Positions 46,836 through 55,719 of a stretch of 64,000 bases of DNA are shown here, piece by piece. How positions within the stretch are numbered: the first letter of the stretch is position 1; each line of letters begins with the position of its first letter. Both the position numbers and the translations under genes were made by a program. The stretch comes from Candidatus Gastranaerophilales bacterium (GTDB taxonomy: Bacteria > Cyanobacteriota > Vampirovibrionia > Gastranaerophilales > Gastranaerophilaceae), in NCBI GenBank assembly GCA_900769645.1, contig CAAGHI010000006.1:103781-167780 (forward strand), in the 5' to 3' direction. The notes under the pieces are model-generated. The model was not told where the DNA came from and ran no database searches. It saw only the letters and a list, made by a program, of their open reading frames with translations.

Positions 46836-47624
46836 ATGAAAATATTAGTTTGTATAAAACAAGTCCCTGATACCACAGATATCAAGTGGACTGAAAATAA
46901 TACTATTCAAAGGGAAGGTGTCGAAAGTGTCATCAACCCTTTTGATGTCTATGCGATAGAAGCAGCTCTAAAGATAAAAAAAGCTCTTCCCGATGCCGAA
47001 ATTACAGCCCTAACAATGGGGCCAAATCAAGCTGAAACGATTTTGAGGAAAGCAATTTCTGTTGGTTGTGATAATGCCATTTTAATTTGTGACAAAAAAT
47101 TTGCCGGTGCTGATACTTATGCAACAGCAAAAACAATTTCATCTGCAATTAAATCCAAATTTTCTGATTTTGATTTAATAATTTGCGGACAATTTGCAGT
47201 TGATGGCGATACTGCGCAAACTGGTTCCGGAATTGCAACACAGCTTGATATTCCGCAAGTAACTTATGTCAAAAATATTGACAGAATTGAGGAAAATTCT
47301 TTATATGCAGCTCGAGAGTTGGAAGATGGTATTGAGACCGTAAAAGTTAATTTCCCTGTACTAATTTGTATGTTGAAAGGTGATTTTGAGCCAACAAGAG
47401 CAAAGATTAGCGGAATTATAAAGGCTCAAAATGCTAAAATTGAAAACTTGTCAATGGAGGATATTGGTTTGTCGCCTGAAAATGTCGGAATTAAAGGCTC
47501 CCCAACGTTTGTAAGTAAAGCTTTCAGACCTGTCAAAAAACGTTCAGAATGCGTGATTTTATCAAATATTAATGAGTTGACAGACAAAATTAGAGATTTG
47601 AAAGGAGGTATCGATGAGTCATAA
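46836..47624 (+). CDS. etfB: Electron transfer flavoprotein beta subunit
   Basis: 262 residues. MKILVCIKQVPDTTDIKW is the usual EtfB start, followed by EAALKIK and the AMP-binding region CGQFAVDGDTAQTGSGIATQL (about 115-135). Forms a heterodimer with EtfA; its stop overlaps the etfA start by 11 bases, so equal amounts are made. Partner dehydrogenase genes are not in the window. Confidence 0.93.
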   Translation: MKILVCIKQVPDTTDIKWTENNTIQREGVESVINPFDVYAIEAALKIKKALPDAEITALTMGPNQAETILRKAISVGCDNAILICDKKFAGADTYATAKTISSAIKSKFSDFDLIICGQFAVDGDTAQTGSGIATQLDIPQVTYVKNIDRIEENSLYAARELEDGIETVKVNFPVLICMLKGDFEPTRAKISGIIKAQNAKIENLSMEDIGLSPENVGIKGSPTFVSKAFRPVKKRSECVILSNINELTDKIRDLKGGIDES

Positions 47625-48603
47625 TATTTTGTTGTTCGCAGAAGTTACGACAGATGGATATCTTCATACAGTTCTTTTTGAACTTGCAAATAAAGCGCAA
47701 GAATTAGCTAAAGCACTAAATGAAGCCAGTATTTCTGCTTTGCTTATCGGCAAAAAAGGTTCTGCAGAGGTTTATAAAGAAGCTTTTAAAAACTCAGGTT
47801 TTGACAAAGTTTATGTGGCTGAAAACGATAGATTTACGCATTATTCAAACGAGTTGTACTCAAAGGTCGCACTGGATATTATTAAGGAAATACAACCTGA
47901 AATTATATTGATAGGTGCAACTACTCAAGGACGTGATTTGGCCCCAAGACTGGCTTCCTCTTTGCATACGGGGTTGACGGCTGATTGCATTGAATTAGAA
48001 ATTAACGAAAATGGAAAGCTTGCAGCGACTCGTCCAACTTTTGGAGGTCAATTGATGGCAACGATTTTATGTAAAACTTTGCCGCAAATGGCGACAGTTA
48101 GACCAAAAGTTTTTAAACCGGCTGCTGAAAATATAGTTAAAAATACTGAATTTATTTATTTTGAGCCTAATATCGTAGATATTCAGAGAAAAATTGAGTT
48201 TATTGATTTTGCAAAAAACTTAAAATCTTCGATTAACGAACTTGATAGTGCAAATATTATTGTTGCAGGTGGAAAAGGAATGAAAAACGTTGAAGGTTTT
48301 GAACTTTTGAAAAATTTTGCAGATTCAATCGGAGGAGCAGTTGCTGCTAGCCGTGGTGCTGTTGATATAGGGCTTGCGCCGGTTGAAATTCAAGTTGGAC
48401 AAACCGGCAAAACTGTTTCGCCTAAACTATATATTGCGTGTGGAATTTCTGGTGCAATTCAGCATATTGTTGGAATGCAAGACAGTGACAAGATTATTGC
48501 TATAAACAAAGATCCTAATGCGCCGATTTTTGAGCACGCTGATTATGGTTTTGTTGGCGATGTTTTTGATGTTCTGCCAAAGTTAATTGAAAACTTAACC
48601 TAA
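47614..48603 (+). CDS. etfA: Electron transfer flavoprotein alpha subunit
   Basis: 329 residues. The C-terminal FAD domain shows GAVAASRGAVDIG, QVGQTGKTVSPKLYIACG and SGAIQHIVGM, with the ending DYGFVGDVFDVLPKLI. Length is typical. AAAGGAGG at 47603-47610 drives translation from inside etfB. Whether this Etf bifurcates electrons cannot be told from the sequence seen here. It is the last gene of the cluster and faces the GH38 gene. Confidence 0.93.
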   Translation: MSHNILLFAEVTTDGYLHTVLFELANKAQELAKALNEASISALLIGKKGSAEVYKEAFKNSGFDKVYVAENDRFTHYSNELYSKVALDIIKEIQPEIILIGATTQGRDLAPRLASSLHTGLTADCIELEINENGKLAATRPTFGGQLMATILCKTLPQMATVRPKVFKPAAENIVKNTEFIYFEPNIVDIQRKIEFIDFAKNLKSSINELDSANIIVAGGKGMKNVEGFELLKNFADSIGGAVAASRGAVDIGLAPVEIQVGQTGKTVSPKLYIACGISGAIQHIVGMQDSDKIIAINKDPNAPIFEHADYGFVGDVFDVLPKLIENLT

Positions 48604-48612
48604 TCCAACTTT

Positions 48613-50541
48613 TTAACACATTGGTGGAAAAACATCTTCCAAGAATTCTTGATAGTTTTCAGGAGCGAAAAATCCTGCGGAAAATTCTGCTGTGTTTTCA
48701 CCCAGTTGTTGTGCCTCTTCCACGACAATTGGCGGACCTGCAGGCGTTGAACGAGAGGTGTTTTGAGGATTTGAAATTACTCCAGTACTGCGCAATAAAG
48801 TTATTAGTAGAGATTTATTTCTAACTTCATACTCGGTCAAGCCTTTAGTGATAACTCCAAAACCTTGTGCCCCGACATATCTTTGCATAGGTGCAAAATT
48901 GGTTTTAACCTCAATTCCTCTCGTTTTTGGAAGATGTTGGCGCATATCATAAGTCGGATCAAATTCCCGTCTTATAACTGTATTCATATCCTCTGAATAA
49001 GTTTCAGTGACGGGATTTTTAAGTGTAAATCGAACTTGCCACAAATGATTTTTTAGTTTGTTGTTCCATTCAATTTTGAAATTTACAAGTTTTGAAAAAT
49101 CAACTTGAATATCAAAAAAACTCGTTTTTATAACGTTGTTTTTAAACGAATAAACATCTGCAACTTCACCCAAATCATCTTCAACAGCACCAAAATTGTA
49201 CGTATCTCCTTCGTCTTTAAATCGAACAAATTCAACTTGGACTCTATTTTTGTTATTATCTGTTAAGAAAATTTTACCGTTTTTAACTTCAAGATACACT
49301 TGTTTTTCCGTTGCTGGTGCGTGTTTTAGAGTGTAAATTGTTTTGAAATCTTCTGTAATAGGTATTTTTTGCGTGTCATAAAGGATTGAATTTTCAACCC
49401 CAAAATATTTTGAAACCACCTTGTATTCAGGCAAAAGCTCAGGACTTTGCATTACAGGTGTTTTGAAATTATGTTCAAGTCTTAATTCTTCAATAATTGT
49501 GTTTGCAATTTGTATAATTTTTTCATAGCGAGTAATATTTTCTCGATGAACTAAATCAGTTGAACAGCCACAAATTCCGTCGTGCGCCTGATTTTTTAAC
49601 AGTAACTTATATGCATATTCAATTGCGGAATTGTATTTTGAACCATATTTTTGTTGCAATTTATCGGCTTGTTCTAAAAGATATGTACATTTTACATTGT
49701 ATTGTTTCAACTTTGTTCTGGCAGAGTAAGAGCCTTGCAAGATAAAGGTTTTACTGTTATCACGCAGCTCTTTATTCCATTCAAATTGTGAAAAATTATC
49801 TTTTACAAGTTCAAAATATTCAAATGGATTTGAGAGTTTGATTTCGTAATCACCTAACAATTTATTTACTTGCTCAATTTGTTCTGAAATATCATATTCC
49901 ACACACAAATGATCGGCACCTATAGGCAAAAGCAAATATTTGCCGGATTTTTCAGCAATTTTATCAAGGTTTCCTTTAAGCCATTCTGCTTTTTGTTCAA
50001 TTGTCATAGGCGCTGAAAAAATATCCATAAAATAGCCTCTGATAAGGTTTACAGTATCAATTCCGCAAAACTTGAATTCAGATGGGATATCACCGCAACC
50101 ACGCCAAACCACACATTTATCAATTCCAAATTGTTTGAAGATTTTAGGAATATTTTGGCTATGTCCAAATGTATCAGCAAGATAACCGATAAAATCTGTG
50201 CAACCAAAATCTTTTGAGATTTTCAGCCCTATTTCAAGATTTTTTTCAAAAGCTGTTCTATCGGTCAAAAACTCATCTACCAAGGTAAAACAGGGACCTA
50301 TAAAAAGTTTTTTTTGAGTAATAAAATTTCTCACCTGTTGTTCTTTTTCAGGTCTAAGCTCCAAATAATCAAGCAAAGCACTAACTTGTCCATCAAAATA
50401 AAATGATGGAATTTTACCTTGCTCTAACAAGTCTAAAACATTCTCAAAGACTCTCAAAAGCCTAAGTCTGAACACTTCAAACTCTCTATACCATTCTCTG
50501 TCCCAGTGGGTATGTAAGTATGCAATAACTGTTTTTTTCAT
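48613..50541 (-). CDS. Alpha-mannosidase-like glycoside hydrolase (family GH38)
   Basis: 642 residues from ATG 50541 (AAGGAT upstream). The zinc-binding start HTHWDREWYREFE gives H12 and D14, and GYLADTFGHSQ gives D123, the usual GH38 nucleophile position; AHDGICGCSTDLV supplies the later zinc histidine. Shorter than most members (about 850-1,000), with the C-terminal beta domain reduced and no signal peptide, so it probably works on intracellular oligosaccharides. Ends facing etfA, with no terminator seen between. Confidence 0.85.
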   Translation of the reverse strand: MKKTVIAYLHTHWDREWYREFEVFRLRLLRVFENVLDLLEQGKIPSFYFDGQVSALLDYLELRPEKEQQVRNFITQKKLFIGPCFTLVDEFLTDRTAFEKNLEIGLKISKDFGCTDFIGYLADTFGHSQNIPKIFKQFGIDKCVVWRGCGDIPSEFKFCGIDTVNLIRGYFMDIFSAPMTIEQKAEWLKGNLDKIAEKSGKYLLLPIGADHLCVEYDISEQIEQVNKLLGDYEIKLSNPFEYFELVKDNFSQFEWNKELRDNSKTFILQGSYSARTKLKQYNVKCTYLLEQADKLQQKYGSKYNSAIEYAYKLLLKNQAHDGICGCSTDLVHRENITRYEKIIQIANTIIEELRLEHNFKTPVMQSPELLPEYKVVSKYFGVENSILYDTQKIPITEDFKTIYTLKHAPATEKQVYLEVKNGKIFLTDNNKNRVQVEFVRFKDEGDTYNFGAVEDDLGEVADVYSFKNNVIKTSFFDIQVDFSKLVNFKIEWNNKLKNHLWQVRFTLKNPVTETYSEDMNTVIRREFDPTYDMRQHLPKTRGIEVKTNFAPMQRYVGAQGFGVITKGLTEYEVRNKSLLITLLRSTGVISNPQNTSRSTPAGPPIVVEEAQQLGENTAEFSAGFFAPENYQEFLEDVFPPMC

Positions 50542-50625
50542 AATCCTTATTTTGGCACATTTCACAGAAAAGGGCAAAATATTAACAATTCAAGTAAAAA
50601 TTCAAGGAATTCAATTTGTTTGTAC

Positions 50626-50631
50626 TATAAT
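50626..50631 (+). promoter_or_regulatory. -10 box of mnmG (TTTGTACTATAAT context)
   Basis: TATAAT sits 29 bases before the mnmG ATG. The preceding TTTGTAC is repeated in front of the TATAAT at 55680. Confidence 0.45.
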
Positions 50632-50659
50632 TGAATTGTAAAGATTAGGATATGAAATT

Positions 50660-52543
50660 ATGAATTACCTCAATAATAAATACGATATAATTGTAGTCGG
50701 TGCAGGTCATGCCGGCTGTGAAGCTGCAATTTCTTGCGCTAAACTCGGTGCAAAAGTTTTACTTGCAACTTTGAATGTTGAGCATATTGCGCTTATGCCT
50801 TGCAACCCTGCGGTTGGCGGCCCTGCAAAGTCAACTTTGGTTAGAGAAATTGATGCACTGGGTGGTGTTATGGGAGAAGTTGCCGATGCAACTTATATCC
50901 AAATGAAAATGTTGAATTCCTCAAAAGGCCCGGCTGTTCGAGCTTTGCGTGCACAATCTGATAAACGCCAATATATGGATTATATGCGTAATATCATTGA
51001 GAATAATGAAAATATTTACGTAAGACAGGCTTGTATTACAGATTTATTAGTTGAAAATGATAGAATTGTTGGTGCAGTTGATGAATTTGGAATTGAATAT
51101 TCGGCAGGTGCTGTTGTTTTAACAACCGGAACATCTCTAAACGGTAGAATTTTTGTGGGGCTTCGCTCTTATAGTGCCGGTAGACTAGGAGAAAAGGCTG
51201 CTTATGGCTTGTCAGAATCTTTAATGAAGTACGGAATTAATATCAAAAAGCTTAAAACAGGTACTCCACCTCGTGTTGACAAGCGAACTATTGATTACTC
51301 CAAAATGGATTTGCAACCTGGGGACGAAACTCTTCATTTTTATTCATTTAAGCCAAATAGACCTGTTCGTCCGCAATATCCTTGCTATTTGACAAGAACA
51401 AATGAAGAAACTCATAAAATTATTCGCGAAAATTTGGATAAATCTCCAATGTTTCAAGGGCTAATTCACGGTGTTGGCCCTCGCTATTGTCCATCAATTG
51501 AGGATAAAGTTGTTAGATTTAGTGAAAATCCATCGCACCACATATTTATTGAACCGGAGGGTTTAGGAACTTATGAGGTTTATATCCAGGGATTTTCAAG
51601 CAGTTTGCCAGCTGATGTTCAGGTAAAAATGCTAAGAACTCTTCCAGGGCTTGAAAAAGCTCATGTGATAAAACCGGCTTATGCAGTGGAATATGATTAT
51701 GTTCCTGCTGTTCAAACGACTCACTCTTTGATGTCTAAAAAAATCAAAGGCTTATTCTTTGGTGGGCAAATCAATGGTACAAGCGGTTATGAAGAAGCTG
51801 CTGCCCAAGGGCTTATCGCCGGAATTAACGCTTATAATTACTTGAATAATACTGAACTTTTAGAATTATCTCGTAGTTCTTCATACATTGGAACTCTTAT
51901 TGATGATTTGGTTACAAAAGATATCCAAGATCCTTACAGAATGCTAACTTCACGCTCTGAATACAGATTACTTTTGAGACAAGATAATGCTGATGCAAGA
52001 CTTACTCCTATCGGAAAAAAAGTCGGACTAATTGATGATACACAGTATAAAGTCTTTACAGACAAGCAAGAGGCTATTGAACGAGAAATGGCAAGGATTA
52101 AGGACGCCAAAATTTCTGCGACGGAAGAAGTTAATCAGGTATTGGCTAAAGTCGGGCAAAATCTTGATAGAGGGATTAAAATTGCAGAACTTTTGAAACG
52201 TCCTGATATTGACTACAATATCATTAAAGAACTTGATGTAGAAACTCGTGAATTGAATATTCCATTTGATGTTTCAGAACAGGTTGAGATTTTAACAAAG
52301 TATGATGGATATTTGAAACGTCAAGAACAACAAGTCAAAGAGGCTGGAAAGTTAGATAAATTTAAAATCCCAGATGATATTGACTATTCAAAAATCGAAC
52401 ATATTTCATCAGAAACAAAAGATAAATTGACTAAAATCAGACCTAAAACACTTGCTCAAGCTTCAAGAATTGGTGGAGTAAAGCCTGCTGATATTTCAAT
52501 TTTGATGGTAATGCTTGAACGTCATCAAGTCGCAAGGTTATAG
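50660..52543 (+). CDS. mnmG: tRNA uridine-5-carboxymethylaminomethyl synthesis enzyme MnmG (GidA)
   Basis: FAD enzyme that, with MnmE, modifies U34 of several tRNAs. 627 residues: FAD motif VVGAGHAGCEAA near 11-22, CNPAVGGPAKS, LKTGTPPRV, RSEYRLLLRQDNADARL and the helical C-terminus ending SILMVMLERHQVARL. Length is standard. The partner mnmE is not in the window; MnmA, acting on the same base, is at 9197. Confidence 0.96.
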   Translation: MNYLNNKYDIIVVGAGHAGCEAAISCAKLGAKVLLATLNVEHIALMPCNPAVGGPAKSTLVREIDALGGVMGEVADATYIQMKMLNSSKGPAVRALRAQSDKRQYMDYMRNIIENNENIYVRQACITDLLVENDRIVGAVDEFGIEYSAGAVVLTTGTSLNGRIFVGLRSYSAGRLGEKAAYGLSESLMKYGINIKKLKTGTPPRVDKRTIDYSKMDLQPGDETLHFYSFKPNRPVRPQYPCYLTRTNEETHKIIRENLDKSPMFQGLIHGVGPRYCPSIEDKVVRFSENPSHHIFIEPEGLGTYEVYIQGFSSSLPADVQVKMLRTLPGLEKAHVIKPAYAVEYDYVPAVQTTHSLMSKKIKGLFFGGQINGTSGYEEAAAQGLIAGINAYNYLNNTELLELSRSSSYIGTLIDDLVTKDIQDPYRMLTSRSEYRLLLRQDNADARLTPIGKKVGLIDDTQYKVFTDKQEAIEREMARIKDAKISATEEVNQVLAKVGQNLDRGIKIAELLKRPDIDYNIIKELDVETRELNIPFDVSEQVEILTKYDGYLKRQEQQVKEAGKLDKFKIPDDIDYSKIEHISSETKDKLTKIRPKTLAQASRIGGVKPADISILMVMLERHQVARL

Positions 52544-52573
52544 TTTTAAAGTTTAAAAATTTCCATAATGGCG

Positions 52574-52840
52574 TTAAGATTCTTTCTTGACGCCTTTTTT
52601 GGTGTATGAAATTTCATTATTTTTCAAAACTCTTTCAAAAGCATCATCTTTATAATCTTTTACATTTATATCAACTGGTTCATAAAGCCCAGTACTCCTG
52701 ATTTTCATAAAAGTTGAGTTCGGGGAGTTAATCCAAAAATTATTCATAAGAGCTCCAAGCGTAAAAATCTGAGTTCTTGATTCTGCCGAACTTGTATCTA
52801 CCGAATATGTACTTTTAAAAGAGATAGGAGAAATACGCAT
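52574..52840 (-). CDS. Small tagged protein (88 residues)
   Basis: From ATG 52840 it reads MRISPISFKSTYSVDTSS; a GTG at 52852 is an alternative start but the MRI beginning matches the other tagged proteins, and F-K-S sits at residues 8-10. The rest is hydrophilic, without recognised domain. Read on the minus strand, its stop is 31 bases from the convergent mnmG stop. No ribosome site is strong. Confidence 0.55.
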   Translation of the reverse strand: MRISPISFKSTYSVDTSSAESRTQIFTLGALMNNFWINSPNSTFMKIRSTGLYEPVDINVKDYKDDAFERVLKNNEISYTKKGVKKES

Positions 52841-52870
52841 AATTAACACCACAATTTAGAGATATATAAA

Positions 52871-52886
52871 TTCCCAGAGATGGATT
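52871..52886 (-). repeat. Duplicated 3' end of tRNA-Gln
   Basis: TTCCCAGAGATGGATT here is an exact copy of 53032-53047, which is the acceptor stem and part of the T-arm of tRNA-Gln. Site-specific elements that integrate in tRNA genes leave such copies; only 160 bases separate the two, so any element is gone or very small. Confidence 0.6.
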
Positions 52887-53031
52887 TCAGCTCAGTTGTT
52901 GGCGAGTAGCACGAGCCTTACAAATGAGGGTACCATCTATGGTAAAACCACAGGATTTTGAGCCACACGAAAAATCCTCGTGGTTCGAAGACTCTCATGC
53001 TATAAAAAAAATAACATGATTATCTAAAAAT

Positions 53032-53102
53032 TTCCCAGAGATGGATTCGAACCACCGTTGGAAGATCCAGAGTCTTCAGTCCTGCCGCTAGACGATCTGG
53101 GA
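53032..53102 (-). tRNA. tRNA-Gln (anticodon CUG)
   Basis: On the minus strand: acceptor TCCCAGA/TCTGGGA, D-arm GTC...GAC, anticodon stem GAAGA/TCTTC with loop CTCTGGA (CTG at 34-36), T-stem GGTGG/CCATC with one G-T pair and loop TTCGAAT. Discriminator A at 53032; no CCA encoded. Reads CAG codons. The 71-nt length is on the short side but each stem forms. Confidence 0.9.
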
Positions 53103-53164
53103 ATATCAACATGTTTATTTTATTGCAAAAGCTAAAATAATGCAATAAATATTTTTAGAATAAT

Positions 53165-53285
53165 TAATTGTTTACCCACTCTCTTTCTCTGCTTGGTTGT
53201 TGGCGATAAACGAGTCTTCGTGTTTTGCTCCGCAAAAGCACTCCGCTCTCTGCCAACAATCCGCTCCCTAATAGAGGGAGAGAAT
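53165..53285. repeat. Inverted-repeat element near tRNA-Gln
   Basis: TTGTTGGC near 53196 pairs with GCCAACAA near 53258, and TTTTGC-TCC-GCAAAA forms a small hairpin between them; outer CTCTCT and AGAGGGAGAG stretches extend the symmetry. It looks like a degenerate miniature inverted-repeat element rather than a gene. Confidence 0.4.
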
Positions 53286-53360
53286 TCGTTCATTGCCTCT
53301 ATATTAAGCTGATATTTATTTGTGATATAATTTCTGTGCAGACAGATTATGGAGGATTTA

Positions 53361-54116
53361 ATGTTAAACCAGTTTTCACGAACAGAGTTGTTGATAGGTA
53401 AGGACGGAATTGAAAAGCTCGCAAAATCAAGAGTTGCCGTGTTTGGTATTGGCGGTGTTGGCGGATATACTGTTGAAGCACTTGTGAGAAGTGGTTTAGG
53501 AGCAATTGATATTATTGATGATGACAAAGTTTGTATCACAAACCTTAATAGACAGCTTTATGCAACGAGAAAAACTGTCGGCAAGTACAAAGTTGAAGTA
53601 GCAAAAGAAAGAATTTTAGAGATTAATCCTGATTGTGTTGTAAATACACATCAAACTTTTTATACTCCAGAAACTGCTGACCAGTTTGATTTTAGTCAAT
53701 ATGATTATGTTGTTGATGCAATTGATACAGTTGTTGGTAAACTATCACTTATTGAGCGTGCAAAGGCCTCTAATACTCCAATAATTTGTGCAATGGGAGC
53801 CGGAAACAAGATGGATCCGACAAAATTTGAAGTTGCTGATATCTCTAAAACCTCTGTTTGTCCGCTTGCAAAAGTTATTCGACAAGAACTTAAAAAACGC
53901 CGAATTAAAAAGGTAAAAGTTGTTTATTCAAAAGAATTACCAATCAAGCCGAAAGAAGATATGTCAATCAGTTGCAAATACCATTGTGTATGCCCTCCGG
54001 GGACAAGAAAATGTACTGTTAAACATCAAATTCCAGGAAGCAATGCCTTTGTTCCACCTGTTGTCGGAATGATTATTGCAGGTGAGGTTATTAAAGATTT
54101 GATTGGGGAATATTAA
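53361..54116 (+). CDS. tcdA: tRNA threonylcarbamoyladenosine dehydratase TcdA (ThiF/HesA fold)
   Basis: Converts t6A37 of ANN-decoding tRNAs to its cyclic form. 251 residues from ATG 53361, placed 6 bases after GGAGG; a start 12 bases upstream overlaps that site. The nucleotide loop is GIGGVGGYTVEAL near 29-41 and DDDKVCITNLNRQ follows at 53-65; CHCVCPPG-type cysteines and RKCTVKHQIPGS near the C-terminus match TcdA/YgdL. Its stop overlaps the convergent gene by 4 bases. Confidence 0.88.
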   Translation: MLNQFSRTELLIGKDGIEKLAKSRVAVFGIGGVGGYTVEALVRSGLGAIDIIDDDKVCITNLNRQLYATRKTVGKYKVEVAKERILEINPDCVVNTHQTFYTPETADQFDFSQYDYVVDAIDTVVGKLSLIERAKASNTPIICAMGAGNKMDPTKFEVADISKTSVCPLAKVIRQELKKRRIKKVKVVYSKELPIKPKEDMSISCKYHCVCPPGTRKCTVKHQIPGSNAFVPPVVGMIIAGEVIKDLIGEY

Positions 54117-55483
54117 TCTCCAATTCTGTTATAACCTTGAACAACGTCTTCATATATTTTATTGATGTCTAAGCCTATTATACCATTTTTTAAACCTGTA
54201 TATGTCATTGTATATTGCCAGTTATTAAAAACTCCGTTGCCTTTATACTTAGCTCTGATTGCTACGCTATTACTAGAACTCATTGCTATTACTGATTTAA
54301 AGCAACCTTTACCAGAATTTGGATATTTACTTAATTTTATACTATCAAATGCATTTAATGCTGCAAGAACTGTTTCATCTGTCCATCTTTTGTTGTGTTC
54401 ATTTATAAATGTTTGTGGACATGCTTTGGCATATTCTTCAGCTGTCACATTCTTTCCATTATGTTGATATATATAACTGCCAGATTCAGTTCTCTCCAGA
54501 GAATATCCATTTGCGGCAGAAATTTTATGTGCTTTATCTCTGCCATTTACTTTTTTCTCCGCAGTTTTTCTTACGAACAAATCAAGTTTGTTTTTGTTTA
54601 CAATTTTACCATCATTGTCAATAGCTCCAGGGTTTGCGTCCATCAATAATTTGTAGCTTGCACTACCTTTTATTTCTGTTTCTGATTTATCAGCCCAGTT
54701 AGGATAAATAGCTTTCAAAATGTCAACTGCAGTTTTGCAATCAGCTTTGCTAATTTTTGTTTTCAAATCTCCATTTGGAAGCTTTGAATAAGTTGTCCAT
54801 TCCCAACCGTTGTTTAGATTACCACGTTTGAACGCTCTTCTTGCTCCGCTAGTACTATGAGTATTTCCTGAACTAGCTGTACTATCAGCTGAGTCTGTAG
54901 CGTCAGTTGAGTCAGTTGAAGTTGTTTCTTCGGCAGCATCACTTTCATCAGTTTGCGAAGTACCAGAAGCTATAGAATCTCTTAAAGTTACAGTTGCAGC
55001 GTTATCACTTGTATCTTCACTGCTTCCTGCACCTTCTGTAGCTCCTGTAGAAATTTTGGCTGTCAATTCAGCCATTGAAGAGGCTGTGTATTCTTTTCCA
55101 TCTTTATTATAGCGATAAACAATATTATTGTTTTCGTCTAAATATAGACCATAACCTTCAGCTTTTGTAAAACCGATTTGATCTAATGTTTGACGTGCAG
55201 TAGTTAATTTATCTAAATAGGCAGTAGTTCCTGCTGTATCAGATGCTCCAGCGCCTTCAGATTTCCCAAAATTCCAATATGGTATTGTTTGTGCCATCAT
55301 TGAATTAAACATCATCATTGCAGGCCAAATACTATTTCCTGATCCGTGATTACAACCACAGCCCCACATCATTGGTGGAGTGCAAGGGAAACCAAAGTTA
55401 TTATTTATGCGTATATTTGAGCCGGAATTACCCCAAAAGGTTCTTGGACCATGCAAATATGTGTAAAAAGTTTCGCCAGCCAT
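54113..55483 (-). CDS. Unusual low-complexity protein with an internal repeat
   Basis: 456 residues, unidentified. The N-terminus MAGETFYTYLHGPRTFWGN is rich in Gly, Met, Trp and Asn with PCTPPMMWGCGCNHG; there is no signal peptide. Two similar units, one near 105-135 (GYGLYLDENNNIVYRYNKDG) and one near 345-372 (GYSLERTESGSYIYQHNGK), suggest a repeated beta domain. A Ser/Thr/Asp linker lies near 190-215. Cysteines at 33, 42, 44 could bind metal. Neighbours give no clue; its stop overlaps tcdA. Confidence 0.65.
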   Translation of the reverse strand: MAGETFYTYLHGPRTFWGNSGSNIRINNNFGFPCTPPMMWGCGCNHGSGNSIWPAMMMFNSMMAQTIPYWNFGKSEGAGASDTAGTTAYLDKLTTARQTLDQIGFTKAEGYGLYLDENNNIVYRYNKDGKEYTASSMAELTAKISTGATEGAGSSEDTSDNAATVTLRDSIASGTSQTDESDAAEETTSTDSTDATDSADSTASSGNTHSTSGARRAFKRGNLNNGWEWTTYSKLPNGDLKTKISKADCKTAVDILKAIYPNWADKSETEIKGSASYKLLMDANPGAIDNDGKIVNKNKLDLFVRKTAEKKVNGRDKAHKISAANGYSLERTESGSYIYQHNGKNVTAEEYAKACPQTFINEHNKRWTDETVLAALNAFDSIKLSKYPNSGKGCFKSVIAMSSSNSVAIRAKYKGNGVFNNWQYTMTYTGLKNGIIGLDINKIYEDVVQGYNRIGD

Positions 55484-55672
55484 AATATATGTCCTCTATT
55501 TTATACTCTTATATATATAAAGTATATAAACATTATTTAATTGCTAGTTTTTGAAATTCGCTTAATAATCGTTTACAAAATATTAATAAATAGATTTTGA
55601 ATAAGGTGAAAATCTATGTTAATCACTTGATTTTCAAATGATGATTAATTTATATTATGTTATATTATTTTT

Positions 55673-55685
55673 TTTGTACTATAAT
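55673..55685 (+). promoter_or_regulatory. TTTGTACTATAAT promoter element
   Basis: -10 box TATAAT at 55680-55685 with the TTTGTAC extension also seen before mnmG; no -35 match. It is 35 bases from ATG 55720. The gap from 55484 to it is otherwise AT-rich and empty. Confidence 0.45.
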
Positions 55686-55719
55686 CATTTTGTAATATTT
55701 TACAGATTAGGGAAAAATT

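Larger units (their letters stand above)
52841..53360. other. Repeat-rich gap holding tRNA-Gln
   Basis: No protein is supported here. It contains a copy of the tRNA 3' end (52871-52886), tRNA-Gln (53032-53102), the decamer TTGTTGGCGA at about 52898 and again near 53198, and an inverted-repeat block at 53165-53285. It ends with the tcdA promoter, an extended -10 TGATATAAT (TATAAT 53326-53331). A minus-strand open frame 53132-53539 is a shadow. Confidence 0.6.

Noticed and set aside
52887..52990. tRNA-Val-like stretch (GCTCAG, CCTTACAAA, GTGGTTCGA)
   Set aside because: Individual words resemble tRNA arms, but anticodon and T stems do not pair in the right order; only the tRNA-Gln 3' copy next to it is convincing.
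53132..53539. 135-residue minus-strand open frame
   Set aside because: Covers the inverted-repeat block and the antisense of tcdA; no ribosome site and no family.
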